A stretch of 64,000 nt of DNA from JBNLBS01 sp050303415 (GTDB lineage: Bacteria > Pseudomonadota > Gammaproteobacteria > Methylococcales > Methylomonadaceae), in NCBI GenBank assembly GCA_050303415.1, contig JBNLBS010000013.1, positions 40,472 to 104,471 on the forward strand, written 5' to 3'. Position 1 is the stretch's first letter. Every line of letters begins with the position of its first letter. A model generated the notes under the pieces. That model had not been told where the DNA came from and did no database searches. It saw only the letters and a program-made list of their open reading frames with translations. Shown in pieces: positions 45,003 through 54,164 of the stretch. Made by a program: the position numbers and the translations under genes.

Positions 45003-45960
45003 AGCCCTGGTATTCAATATTATTCTGGTTATTTCGGTTTGGACAGTTTGGTTACTGTATGGTTATCCCGATGTGATTTCTATCTTGCAGGAAAACTGGC
45101 CGGTCAGCCTGACTATGATTTTCGGTTCATTTATTGCAGGTGCAACCAGCGAAGGAGGAGGGGCAATAGCCTTCCCGGTTTTCACCAAGGTACTGCACAT
45201 CTCACCCCAGGATGCCAGAGTGTTTTCACTGGCGATTCAAAGTGTGGGTATGGTTGCTGCCTCAATGATGATTGTTATCATGCGTGTCAGTATCGAATGG
45301 CGGATTATATTTTGGGCAAGTTTGGGCGGATTTTTCGGTATTGTGATCAGCACGCTTGGTATTTCACCATGGGTCGAAGCCGGAGTCATAAAAATGTTAT
45401 TTACTGCTATGATGAGTAGTTTTGCCTTCACACTGACTCTTTTAAACTGGAAACAACGTTGTTATAACGATCACTTGTTTATCTTTGAAAACCAGGAAAG
45501 ATGGATTTGTGTATTGGCAGGTTTGGTGGGCGGTATGATGTCCGGACTGGTCGGTAACGGTATCGATATTATCTGTTTTTCGGTGATGGTGTTGTTGTTT
45601 CGTTTGACCGAGAAAGTGTCTACCCCGACATCCGTGGTATTAATGGCAATTAATTCCTTGGTTGGCTTTGCATTACATGTGTTTGTAACCGGCGCGTTTA
45701 CGCCTACGGTTGTAAACTATTGGTTGGCAGCTATACCGGTTGTTGTGATCGGGGCTCCAGTCGGCGCGTATTGTTGTACCCGTATGAATAACAAGGCCAT
45801 TGCCTTACTTTTAATCGGTTTAATACTGATCGAATTAATCAGTTCTTTAATTTTGATTCCATTAACAGCTACAATTATAACTGTTAGCGTTATGGTTTTT
45901 TTAATGTTTTCAGTAGTCTATTTCCAATTTTCCAAAATAAGCCGGTATACCTTGGCATAA
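44983..45960 (+). CDS. TauE/SafE family (TSUP) membrane permease
   Basis: About 325 residues from the Met at 44983 (a second Met at 44992 is possible); the long frame begins inside the previous gene. It has eight or nine helices with FGSFIAGATSEGGGAIAFPV and VGGMMSGLVGNGIDIICFSV, the two TSUP repeats. TSUP proteins export sulfite, sulfoacetate or organic anions. Its place in a pigment operon is unusual and its cargo is unknown; an aromatic acid or carboxylate is one guess. Confidence 0.8.
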   Translation: MSDMITRALVFNIILVISVWTVWLLYGYPDVISILQENWPVSLTMIFGSFIAGATSEGGGAIAFPVFTKVLHISPQDARVFSLAIQSVGMVAASMMIVIMRVSIEWRIIFWASLGGFFGIVISTLGISPWVEAGVIKMLFTAMMSSFAFTLTLLNWKQRCYNDHLFIFENQERWICVLAGLVGGMMSGLVGNGIDIICFSVMVLLFRLTEKVSTPTSVVLMAINSLVGFALHVFVTGAFTPTVVNYWLAAIPVVVIGAPVGAYCCTRMNNKAIALLLIGLILIELISSLILIPLTATIITVSVMVFLMFSVVYFQFSKISRYTLA

Positions 45961-45973
45961 AAGGGAGTCAGCA

Positions 45974-46537
45974 ATGCGTATGTTAAACCGTGTGATGTTC
46001 ATTGTACTGCTTACGTTTACTTTGACATCGTGTAAAAAAACTTTACAAGCCGATGATTTGCCCGCACATATCACTATCGGAGATCGTTACTACACGCAGT
46101 TTGTTATCCGACATGAAAAGAATGCGCATGTGACGACTAATTACCGAAGAGGTGCATCGATTCCGGTTAACACCCCGGTGACATTGTTAAACATCACGCC
46201 TAAGACCATTGAAGTGGAAGTGCCTGATATGAGGCAGCCTCTACTGATTAAAAGTCTTAAAAAACATACCGGTGATGATATAACCCAGGCCTTTGACAAA
46301 TTGTTTGGTGTTAAAAAATTAAATTTAAGAAAATTTAATTCATTGGAACGGAAATATATCAAACAGGGCGTAGTGAAAAAAGGTATGCGCAGAGGCGCGG
46401 TTATTGCTGCAATTGGTTATCCGCCCATTACCGAAACGCCCAGCTTGAATGCCAATGTATGGGTATACTGGAGCGGCCGGTTTAATCGTTTCAATGTTCA
46501 TTTTAACAATGGCAAAGTGAGTCGAGTGGAAGATTAA
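45974..46537 (+). CDS. Hypothetical lipoprotein with BamE-like C-terminus
   Basis: A 187-residue lipoprotein: GGGAG ribosome-binding site, signal peptide and lipobox LTSCKK. The C-terminal part KKGMRRGAVIAAIGYPPITE and WVYWSGRFNRFNVHFNNGKV has the pattern of BamE/SmpA-like domains. It resembles the uncharacterised lipoproteins of pigment-export loci. It shares the TAATG junction with the following gene. Confidence 0.7.
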   Translation: MRMLNRVMFIVLLTFTLTSCKKTLQADDLPAHITIGDRYYTQFVIRHEKNAHVTTNYRRGASIPVNTPVTLLNITPKTIEVEVPDMRQPLLIKSLKKHTGDDITQAFDKLFGVKKLNLRKFNSLERKYIKQGVVKKGMRRGAVIAAIGYPPITETPSLNANVWVYWSGRFNRFNVHFNNGKVSRVED

Positions 46538-47166
46538 TGATCGGTATCATTAAAAGCGTAATCTCCACCACTTTATTCATAGCCTATCCGTTTCTGGTTT
46601 ATAAAGGCATAGATGCCGGAATGGTGTGGATTGCTCCGGCTCTGTTTTCCGGTATTTACCTGTTTCAAGCATTCTCGGCAAAACGTTTTAAAATTAAAAT
46701 TTTCAAGGCTATGGTTGCTATTGTTTTGTTACTGGGTGCCTATTATTTACAAACTATCACAGCAAAAATACTGCCGGTCCTGATTCAACTGATGCTGATG
46801 TACTTTTTTGGCCGCACCCTGTTAAAGGATAAAGGACCGCCATTTATAGAAAGTTTTGTGCGACTTGAATTTTCCGACATTCCACCGGAAGTTTTAATTT
46901 ATTGCCGACAATTGACTATGCTTTGGACCGGTTTTTTTGCATTCAACGTCGTGATGTGTGTTTTGCTGGCGTTATGGGGTAATGATTACTGGTGGGCGGT
47001 CTTTAATGGTCTGGTCATATATTTGCTGATTGGAGTTTTGATGACTGGAGAATATATATATCGCCATTTCCGTTTTCCCTACCTGGACATACCCGATCCG
47101 AAATCAACCATTAAAACCATGGTGGTTAATGGCCGTAAAATTTGGCTGGATGTTGCCGCGCGATGA
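46537..47166 (+). CDS. COG4648-type membrane protein (ApeG-like), copy 2
   Basis: A 209-residue membrane protein, same family as the gene at 37643. Shared features include FVRLEFSDIPPEVLIYCRQL and VFNGLVIYLLIGVLMTGEYI. The two copies differ at most positions, so the duplication is old or they came separately. This copy has a longer cytoplasmic tail. Confidence 0.78.
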   Translation: MIGIIKSVISTTLFIAYPFLVYKGIDAGMVWIAPALFSGIYLFQAFSAKRFKIKIFKAMVAIVLLLGAYYLQTITAKILPVLIQLMLMYFFGRTLLKDKGPPFIESFVRLEFSDIPPEVLIYCRQLTMLWTGFFAFNVVMCVLLALWGNDYWWAVFNGLVIYLLIGVLMTGEYIYRHFRFPYLDIPDPKSTIKTMVVNGRKIWLDVAAR

Positions 47167-47804
47167 AAATTTTTTCACTTGTTTCTGCAGCGGTACTTCT
47201 AAGCTTTTCATCTAATGTTTTGGCTGAAGATTACTTGTCTGCTTTAATGCAGCGAATGCGGTCTGACAAGGCGGTCAGAATTGCCTATCAGGAAGAGCGC
47301 ATACTGGAATTGATGGAGCAACCCTGGTACGGCAACGGTTATATGTATTCTCTGCCGCCAGATACGATGATTAAAGAACAACTGCAGCCGAAACGACTTT
47401 TAATGGCTGTCAGTGGAGACAGGGTTTACTATTTTGATCCTGAGAATAATATTCGCCATCAAATGGAGATGGAGGAAGACAATCCTATCAGCCTTAATAT
47501 TGCCGTGTTTAAGGCATTGATAAATGCCGATGAAAAATTATTACACAGACTCTACCAGGTGGATTTTTCCAGCGATGAGCAGGTATGGACAATGAACTTA
47601 ATACCCAGTTCAGATCAGGATTCAGGCTTTAAAATAAGTATTTCGGGAGGCGTTGGAAAACACCCCGAAAATATCAAGGTCTGGCAGCCCGACGGCGATA
47701 TCAGTATCTTAACTTTAAAGCCCGAGCCTGTAATCGAAGGCACAAAGACAGAACCAATCGCGGAAAAAGTGGAAACCTTATACCAGGAATTGCAGGGAGA
47801 ATAA
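47163..47804 (+). CDS. LolA-like periplasmic carrier
   Basis: About 213 residues from the ATG at 47163, which overlaps the previous stop (ATGA). A signal peptide (MKIFSLVSAAVLLSFSSNVLA) is followed by a LolA-fold domain with EERILELMEQPWYGNGYMYS, DTMIKEQLQPKRLLMAVSGD and NLIPSSDQDSGF. In aryl polyene loci such proteins (ApeL) probably carry the acylated product through the periplasm. It precedes the MMPL exporter by one base. Confidence 0.85.
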   Translation: MKIFSLVSAAVLLSFSSNVLAEDYLSALMQRMRSDKAVRIAYQEERILELMEQPWYGNGYMYSLPPDTMIKEQLQPKRLLMAVSGDRVYYFDPENNIRHQMEMEEDNPISLNIAVFKALINADEKLLHRLYQVDFSSDEQVWTMNLIPSSDQDSGFKISISGGVGKHPENIKVWQPDGDISILTLKPEPVIEGTKTEPIAEKVETLYQELQGE

Positions 47805-47805
47805 T

Positions 47806-50115
47806 TTGCTCGAATGGCGCAAATTCTTATTTTATTTTTCACCTGTTTTACTGTTATTACTGCTGATTACCACAGTACACTTTAAAACCGATCTTTCCGC
47901 TTTTATTATTGCCGGGGAAAATGCCGAAGAAACTTTGCTGGCCAATGAAATGCAATCAGGCGCCTTATCCCGGCGCTATTTGATTTCAGTCGATTTCAAG
48001 CAGGAGCAACAAAGCGTTGCTAATAATTTTACCGGTAAATTTAAAGCACAATTAAAGGCCATTAAAGGCGTGGCTGAGGTTTGGTCAGTTGGACAACAGG
48101 CTGATATTTTAAACACGGTGCAGTCTGTCTACAGTCATTATGCCGGTGCTTTCTACAGTCTCAACCCTCAGAAGGACTTACCTGGAATCTTTAATCCGGA
48201 AGCGTTGGCACAAAGAGCGGTTTTTTTAAAAAATGCATTGCTGTCCCCGCAGGCGCCATTGGTTAAAAAAATAGCCAAACAAGATCCTTTGCTGTTGACG
48301 TTGAAGAGTTTTGAGTCTGACGGTAATCAACTGCAAAAGCAAATCATTAATAAAAACAGCCAGTACCTGAATTTAATTCTGGAAACCGATGCGGCAGGAC
48401 TGGATGCGAGTCAGCAAAGCCGAATTCAGGCTGAAATTTATCAGGTTTTTAAGCATTTAATCCAGGGGCAACCGACTCAATACCAATTGGAAATGACAGG
48501 GGTTCCTGTTTTTGCTGCGGCAACACAAAACCTGATTCAGGGTGACATAACGCTGATCAGCGTTTTATCTTCTGTCGCCTTAATGCTGTTGTTTTTAATA
48601 ATTTTCCGTTCCATCAGCGCCCTGGTTCAAGTCTTTACCTTGCTGATTATCATTATTTTATCTGCAATTTTGATTACCTCATGGGCTTTTGGTGATGTGC
48701 ATATAATGACCATTGCTATCGGTTCTACTTTGGTTGGGATATGTATTGACTATCCAATACATGCCATTGCCCATGCCCAGGCTGAAGATATTACGCAAAG
48801 AGGTCGGGTTATTGCCCGGATCTGGCCCAGTATGGTATTGGGCGGGGTAACTACCTTGATTGGCTATATGGCATTGGGTGTTTCTGGATATCCAGGCTTT
48901 CAACAAGTTTCTGTTTACGCCGCTACCGGGATTATTCTGGCCTTATTTTTAACCCGGTTTGTTTTGCCTATACTGATTTCCACTAAAAAGCAGCGCGTAT
49001 TATCAATTCCAGCTGTTGACTGTTGGATGCGGATTTGCAGTTTTTATCGACCGCAGATACTTTTTGCATTGCTGATAGTGTTGCTGATCTCGATTTATTC
49101 GCTTAAGTCCTTACACTGGATGCAGGATTTGCAGGAATTAACGCCCGAACTGAATTACCTTAAACAAAACGATAAGCGTATTCGTTCCAGAATGGTTAGT
49201 ATAGAACCGGGCCGCTTTATTTTAATAAGCGGACAGACGGTTGAGGCGGTATTACAAAAAACAGAGCAGGTATATCCGCTGCTGGATCAATTAAAACAGC
49301 GGGGGGCTTTAACGGATTATATCGGTTTGTACCCGTGGCTGTTATCAGCCAGACAGCAGCAACAGAACCTGTCTTTGTTACAACAGTACTTGACTGACAG
49401 CAATGTCTCGAACTGGCAACAGGCTATCAGGCAGCAAGGGTTATCCCTAAAACACTTGGGCCGGCCCGACTATTCCGGCGTTAAACCTTTGACTTTGGAA
49501 AAGGTTTTTAAAACGCCGGTCAAGAGATTGGTTGATAGCCGAATAATGGTTACGAAAGATAAAACGGTTGCCATTATCTGGCTGGCAGGGCATCAGCCGG
49601 AAGCGATAAAAAAGGCATTTGAAACCGTTGAGGGTGCCCGCTATTTTAGTCAGCGGGACTTACTCAATAATATGACTCAAAACTATACGGAAAGAGCTCA
49701 ATTACTGTTGTTGACAGGGCTAATGATCATAATACTGATATTGATCGTGCGGTATAAAAGCCTGATTAAATCACTGCAAACATTGGCCCCGGCTTTAATG
49801 GCGGCATTTTTTATCCTTGGTTTTTGGGCTATAGCCGGTGTTGCTATCAGTTTTTTACATTTGGTCGGCTATTTGCTGGTGGTTGCCATTTGTGTCGATT
49901 ACGGTATTTTTTATCAGGAAAACCGCTCCGGTAATCTAGCTGTCACCTATCAGGCCATGGCAGCGTCAATGTTGACCAGTGCCCTGGCTTTCGGTTGCTT
50001 AAGCAGTGCCGAAAGTACCTCGTTAAAAATTTTGGCCAGTGTTGTTGCTCTGGGCGTGCTGGTGGGTTTTTTATTATGCCCGGTGCTTATTAAACATCCT
50101 GCGAATGAAGTATGA
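47806..50115 (+). CDS. MMPL/RND-type exporter (ApeM-like)
   Basis: A 769-residue transporter starting at TTG with GGGAGA about 10 bases upstream and no in-frame ATG nearby. About 11-12 helices in two halves with large periplasmic loops; IGSTLVGICIDYPIHAIAHA and LVVAICVDYGIFYQENR mark the RND/MMPL core. It probably moves the lipid-linked pigment from the inner membrane to the LolA-like carrier. Confidence 0.87.
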   Translation: MLEWRKFLFYFSPVLLLLLLITTVHFKTDLSAFIIAGENAEETLLANEMQSGALSRRYLISVDFKQEQQSVANNFTGKFKAQLKAIKGVAEVWSVGQQADILNTVQSVYSHYAGAFYSLNPQKDLPGIFNPEALAQRAVFLKNALLSPQAPLVKKIAKQDPLLLTLKSFESDGNQLQKQIINKNSQYLNLILETDAAGLDASQQSRIQAEIYQVFKHLIQGQPTQYQLEMTGVPVFAAATQNLIQGDITLISVLSSVALMLLFLIIFRSISALVQVFTLLIIIILSAILITSWAFGDVHIMTIAIGSTLVGICIDYPIHAIAHAQAEDITQRGRVIARIWPSMVLGGVTTLIGYMALGVSGYPGFQQVSVYAATGIILALFLTRFVLPILISTKKQRVLSIPAVDCWMRICSFYRPQILFALLIVLLISIYSLKSLHWMQDLQELTPELNYLKQNDKRIRSRMVSIEPGRFILISGQTVEAVLQKTEQVYPLLDQLKQRGALTDYIGLYPWLLSARQQQQNLSLLQQYLTDSNVSNWQQAIRQQGLSLKHLGRPDYSGVKPLTLEKVFKTPVKRLVDSRIMVTKDKTVAIIWLAGHQPEAIKKAFETVEGARYFSQRDLLNNMTQNYTERAQLLLLTGLMIIILILIVRYKSLIKSLQTLAPALMAAFFILGFWAIAGVAISFLHLVGYLLVVAICVDYGIFYQENRSGNLAVTYQAMAASMLTSALAFGCLSSAESTSLKILASVVALGVLVGFLLCPVLIKHPANEV

Positions 50116-51440
50116 CAAATCAAATTCCCCAAACATGTGATGTATTGGTTATCGGTGGTGGACCAGCGGGCAGCAGTGCGGCAACGCATCTCGCTCAGGC
50201 GGGTATCGATATCGTCTTATTGGAACGAAGTCTGTTTCCAAGGCCGCAAGTGGGTGAGAGTTTAATACCAAATTTTTGGAAGTTTACCGATATGACGGGC
50301 GTTTCTGACACAATCAAACAGGAAGGCTTTTTACAAAAAGCCGGAGGCATTACTGTTTGGAATGAGCACATCCATCAGGTCAAATTTTCCGATTTTGGCT
50401 ATATAAATCCAGGTCTGCATGTAGAACGGGATATATTCGATGATCTTTTGCTCAAACATGCTGCAAAATCCGGCGCCCAGGTTTTTACTGAAATTGCGGT
50501 AAAAAAAGTTGATTTCAGTCATGCCGACTGGCCCGAGGTAATATATATAGACAAACGGGGGCAAAGTGGCTGCGAAGGGAGAATTCGTTGTCAGTATGTG
50601 GTCGATGCCAGTGGACACAGTTCGGTACTGGCTAATCAGTTTAAAACCAGGCACTTGATCAGCAGTCAAATGAATTTCCTGGCATTATGGGGCTATTATA
50701 AAAATTCCCGCTTTGTCGGTGTGGATCGTCAAAGTCATCATGAGGATGAATTAACTCATATCAAGCCGGTTACCTTTGTGATGTCGTTTGAACAGGGCTG
50801 GATCTGGCATATTGTCTTACGTGGAAAAACCAGTGTGGGTTTAATTGTTCCCAGGGATAGAACACGGGGCATGAATAAGCGGCAACGGGAAGCCTTTTTT
50901 ACCCAAAGTTGCCAGAGCCTGCCTTATTTAAACAAACTTTTAGAACCGGCACAGTTTATTCCTGAATCATTACAATTTCGTCCTGACTACTCCTATTATT
51001 CCAGCAAAATGTGTGGTGAGAACTATTACTGCATCGGTGATTCGGCAGCATTTGTCGATCCAATTTTTTCGCATGGTATTCAAAATGCTCTGTACAATGC
51101 TGCAACAGCGAGTATGGCAATAAAAGAGTCATTAAAAAACAAACAAAACCGGCTACGTTTCAGCCAACTCTGTGAAAGTCGGATGCAGCAGTTTTACGGC
51201 TTCTCACGAGCTTTATCGTTAGGAGACTTTGGTTGTAATGGCGTGGATTCGGAATTGGTTAAACAACTGATGAAAAGCTTTTCACCTTTGGAGCTGGAGT
51301 TGATTGTAACGGCTGCACGTATGACCAATCGTTCAGATAATTTCTATAAATTGGCCAGGGAAGCAGGTATTTTAACTGACTTTGAAGGCGGTTTTTCCGG
51401 CAGGAAAAGCAGTTATATTGATTCACTGCCTTTTCGATAA
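50112..51440 (+). CDS. FAD-dependent halogenase-like oxidoreductase
   Basis: A 442-residue flavoprotein with the FAD motif VLVIGGGPAGSSAATHLAQA, VGESLIPNFWKFTD, and FEQGWIWHIVLRGKTS. The GWIW segment and GDSAAFVDPIFSHGIQNALY are typical of flavin-dependent halogenases and geranylgeranyl-reductase-like proteins. Pigment loci such as xanthomonadin and flexirubin contain halogenase-like members. Whether it halogenates or only oxidises is uncertain. It overlaps the MMPL gene by ATGA and ends the operon. Confidence 0.8.
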   Translation: MTNQIPQTCDVLVIGGGPAGSSAATHLAQAGIDIVLLERSLFPRPQVGESLIPNFWKFTDMTGVSDTIKQEGFLQKAGGITVWNEHIHQVKFSDFGYINPGLHVERDIFDDLLLKHAAKSGAQVFTEIAVKKVDFSHADWPEVIYIDKRGQSGCEGRIRCQYVVDASGHSSVLANQFKTRHLISSQMNFLALWGYYKNSRFVGVDRQSHHEDELTHIKPVTFVMSFEQGWIWHIVLRGKTSVGLIVPRDRTRGMNKRQREAFFTQSCQSLPYLNKLLEPAQFIPESLQFRPDYSYYSSKMCGENYYCIGDSAAFVDPIFSHGIQNALYNAATASMAIKESLKNKQNRLRFSQLCESRMQQFYGFSRALSLGDFGCNGVDSELVKQLMKSFSPLELELIVTAARMTNRSDNFYKLAREAGILTDFEGGFSGRKSSYIDSLPFR

Positions 51441-51624
51441 GTTGATCTCTATAAACAGGCAGAATGGCACCTGTTATCTTCATTCACGCGCCTTCTAGCT
51501 AAACTAGAGTGGTGTTCATAACTCTAAACCAGCATCCCTGCTTAAGGTTTGACAGTAATAGTCGAAGTGCAATGATTTATATGGCTGTATAGCTTTTGCT
51601 TGGCTTATTTGCAGGCCTATTTTT

Positions 51625-52125
51625 TTACCTTCGATAAGTGAAACCCGGGTTTGGTACAACGATATAACCATTTGGATGTCTACGATAATAAGTGTTATTG
51701 GCGTAGAAATAGGGTTGATTGGCCCAATAAAAAATTTGATGAAACCGCGGTAATGATGCAACTATTGCACCAATGGGTGCATTCACAATGATATAACCAA
51801 GGTTAGATGGCGAGTAAAAAAAACCTTCATAAAAGAAGTATTTATTATTATTGATATGAGTATTGGAATGGCCCCATGGTAAAGTTTTTATTCTGTGTCC
51901 AGGTCTGTAATAGTGATAGCGGGACAAATGAGGAGGGGCGTGGCGTGTTTCCGGACTGAAGCTTTTTATGGATTTATGTTGAGTCCGTCCTATCAGCCCG
52001 CGTTTAGAGCTGTGTCTGTCAATATTCGAGCGATAACCATGCTTTCGATCGTCGGCAAATACCTTTTGCTGGCCTAATAACAATATACCGATAAAAAAAA
52101 CTACGCTCCAATTCAATTTATTCAT
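51625..52125 (-). CDS. DUF6515-like exported protein, possibly frameshifted at its end
   Basis: About 166 residues from the ATG at 52125, with a signal peptide (LNWSVVFFIGILLLG...VFA), a basic His/Arg/Ser-rich middle, and a C-terminal core rich in Tyr: YFFYEGFFYSPSNLGYIIV, GAIVASLPRF, YFYANNTYYRRHPNGYIVV. This fits DUF6515-type surface or periplasmic proteins. It stops at PNPGFTYRR. A second reverse frame (to 51516) continues with HFDYYCQTLSRDAGLEL, which resembles the Cys-containing tail of the family, so a frameshift is possible. It is convergent with the pigment operon. Confidence 0.65.
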   Translation of the reverse strand: MNKLNWSVVFFIGILLLGQQKVFADDRKHGYRSNIDRHSSKRGLIGRTQHKSIKSFSPETRHAPPHLSRYHYYRPGHRIKTLPWGHSNTHINNNKYFFYEGFFYSPSNLGYIIVNAPIGAIVASLPRFHQIFYWANQPYFYANNTYYRRHPNGYIVVPNPGFTYRR

Positions 52126-52185
52126 GTTTATTTCTCCCCAAAGAATAATGTCTATTTTAATAAACGGATATACCCTCCATAGCAT

Positions 52186-52502
52186 GCTAATTTTTGAATC
52201 AAAAGCGGTAGTATTTGTCCCTGTTTTTTAATCATCCAGCTTGTTTATATGCCAGGGATAAATAATTCTCTGGTTTATCGCTTTTTTTCATATATAAAAA
52301 CTGAGACTACAAGTTAAATTTTTTGTTCCCCATATAAATTTTCTTTTTAGCAAAAGAATTCATTTTTCACACTGTGTGTAACAACAAGTGAAATCTGCAA
52401 AAAATAGCTATAATCCTTTCATCCTATATTCAATAAAACAAGCGTTTGATAGAGTATATCTGAGATTTTTTTAATTATGACTGAGACCAACAGGAAAAAA
52501 AT
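52186..52502. other. Promoter region of hxlB
   Basis: 317 AT-rich bases between the divergent DUF6515-like gene and hxlB. A TATAAT at 52409-52414 lies about 90 bases before the hxlB start, without a clear -35. No open frame or larger repeat is seen. Confidence 0.45.
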
Positions 52503-53048
52503 ATGTGGCAGGAAGAAAATCAACGTTTAGTAATCGATAAAATCAGTGAAATGCTTAATGCAACCAATAAAACATATGCCGAAAAAATGACGGCTATGTT
52601 TGATGAGGCCGGACGGATTTTTATATCAGGTGCCGGTCGATCGAAACTGGTTGGAAATTTCCTTGGTATGCGATTAATGCATAGTGGCTATGATGTCGCC
52701 ATGGTCGGCGAAATTGTCACCCCGAGCATAAGAAAGGGTGATTTATTAGTGGTGATTTCGGGTTCCGGCGAAACGGAACAGTTAATTGCATTTACCAAAA
52801 AAGCTAAAGACATAGGTGCAAAAGTTGTATTAATATCATCAAAAGCCCAATCAACCATTGGCGACCTGGCTGAAGCTGTCTTCCAAATCGGCAAACAGGA
52901 ACTCTACCAAAAAGTGAAAGGTATGCCGATGGGAACAGTATTTGAACTTTCGACATTATGTTTTCTTGAAGCACTTGTTTCACATATCGTTTGGGAAAAA
53001 GCTATTCCGGAAGAACAAATGAGAGAACGGCATGCTAATTTAGAATAA
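52503..53048 (+). CDS. hxlB: 6-phospho-3-hexuloisomerase (HxlB/PHI)
   Basis: A 181-residue SIS-domain protein. It has GRIFISGAGRSKLVGNFLGM, MRLMHSGYDVAMVGE, and GDLLVVISGSGETEQLIAFT, with a C-terminal GTVFELSTLCFLEALVSHIV. These match 6-phospho-3-hexuloisomerase, which turns hexulose 6-phosphate into fructose 6-phosphate, the second step of formaldehyde fixation by the RuMP cycle. Hexulose-phosphate synthase (HxlA) is not in the window. It stands alone, with a strong hairpin after it. Confidence 0.93.
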   Translation: MWQEENQRLVIDKISEMLNATNKTYAEKMTAMFDEAGRIFISGAGRSKLVGNFLGMRLMHSGYDVAMVGEIVTPSIRKGDLLVVISGSGETEQLIAFTKKAKDIGAKVVLISSKAQSTIGDLAEAVFQIGKQELYQKVKGMPMGTVFELSTLCFLEALVSHIVWEKAIPEEQMRERHANLE

Positions 53049-53071
53049 ACAGATCAGGTTTGAAGAAGGTC

Positions 53072-53106
53072 GGGTAAAGGTCCTCATTAAATGAGGACCT
53101 TTACCC
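53072..53106. terminator. Strong bidirectional hairpin after hxlB
   Basis: Perfect 16-base inverted repeat, arms 53072-53087 and 53091-53106, with a TAA loop; arm start GGGTAAAGGTCC. It separates the convergent hxlB and desaturase genes and ends both transcripts in all likelihood, although no long T-run is present. Confidence 0.82.
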
Positions 53107-53114
53107 AGGGTATG

Positions 53115-54164
53115 TTAAATGGTTTTAAGAATCCGAAAACTTACCAGCTTTTGTCTTTTTTCATCCCATAGTCTAAGCCATAATGATTTAAGACTAGTCA
53201 TAAAAGTAAGCGGTTTAACAGACTGTAAGATAGGTACCTCATCAAGACAGCGCTGAAGATTATAGTTAGGTATATTTGCTCTAAGGTGGTGAATATGGTG
53301 TAAACCAATATTACCTACGATCCATTGTAGTACTTTAGGCAATTTATAATAAGAGCTGCCTTCAAGTCCAGCCTTGTTCATGTCCCAATTTTGATGACGA
53401 GCCCAATAAACATCTTCGTATTGGTGCTGAACATAAAAAAGCCACATGCCGGCACTCGCTGCTATAAATATTATGGGAAGCTGGATCATAATATAGTTCT
53501 GAAAACCAATGGTTAAGCTCATGACAATAATAAGTGAAGCTAATGCAATATTTGTCCACAGTACGTTGTATTGTTCGCGTTTTCCTGCGCCTGGACTTGG
53601 AAACCGCTGGACGACCAAAAACAAATTGAGAGGAATCAGTCCAAATAACACCAAGGGATTACGAAACAGACGGTAGACAAAACGTTTCCAGCGTGGGGCG
53701 GCTACGTATTCATCAACAGTCAATGTCCAGATGTCTCCTACACCACGGCGATCCAAATCGCCTGCTGCGGAATGATGGATTACATGAGTACGTTTCCAGT
53801 CTTCAAAGGAAGTGAAAACCATGAGTCCGGTAATATTGCCTAAAATGCGGTTTGCCGATCGCGAAGGAAAAAAAGAACCATGACAGGCATCATGGAAAAA
53901 GATAAAAATACGTACTAGCAATGCCGAAGCGGGAATTGCTAATAACAACGTGATCCAATAGGAATAATCATGAAGTACTGTAAAAATCATCAGGCCCCAT
54001 AAGGCTAGATAAGGTACAAAAGTATTGAATATTTGTATGAATGCTTTTCGATAATCCGGTTGAGCATACTTTGACAAGGTACGGATTAAATCTTGTCTAA
54101 ATGTGGGAATATTCGCGAATTTTGAACTTGGTTCAATTTCGCGGCTCAAAAATTGCTGAGACAT
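53115..54164 (-). CDS. Membrane fatty acid desaturase
   Basis: A 349-residue di-iron membrane desaturase. Its three His boxes are FFHDACHGSFF, RTHVIHHSAAGD and GLHHIHHLRANIP. It has about four helices (about 50-90, 180-235). It introduces a double bond into acyl chains, probably of membrane lipids, and may act in cold or membrane adaptation. Convergent with hxlB. Confidence 0.92.
   Translation of the reverse strand: MSQQFLSREIEPSSKFANIPTFRQDLIRTLSKYAQPDYRKAFIQIFNTFVPYLALWGLMIFTVLHDYSYWITLLLAIPASALLVRIFIFFHDACHGSFFPSRSANRILGNITGLMVFTSFEDWKRTHVIHHSAAGDLDRRGVGDIWTLTVDEYVAAPRWKRFVYRLFRNPLVLFGLIPLNLFLVVQRFPSPGAGKREQYNVLWTNIALASLIIVMSLTIGFQNYIMIQLPIIFIAASAGMWLFYVQHQYEDVYWARHQNWDMNKAGLEGSSYYKLPKVLQWIVGNIGLHHIHHLRANIPNYNLQRCLDEVPILQSVKPLTFMTSLKSLWLRLWDEKRQKLVSFRILKTI

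Noticed and set aside
51516..51761. Reverse-strand frame of 81 codons overlapping the DUF6515-like gene
   Set aside because: Not a separate gene: it overlaps the coding sequence and only its last part looks protein-like, better explained by a frameshift.
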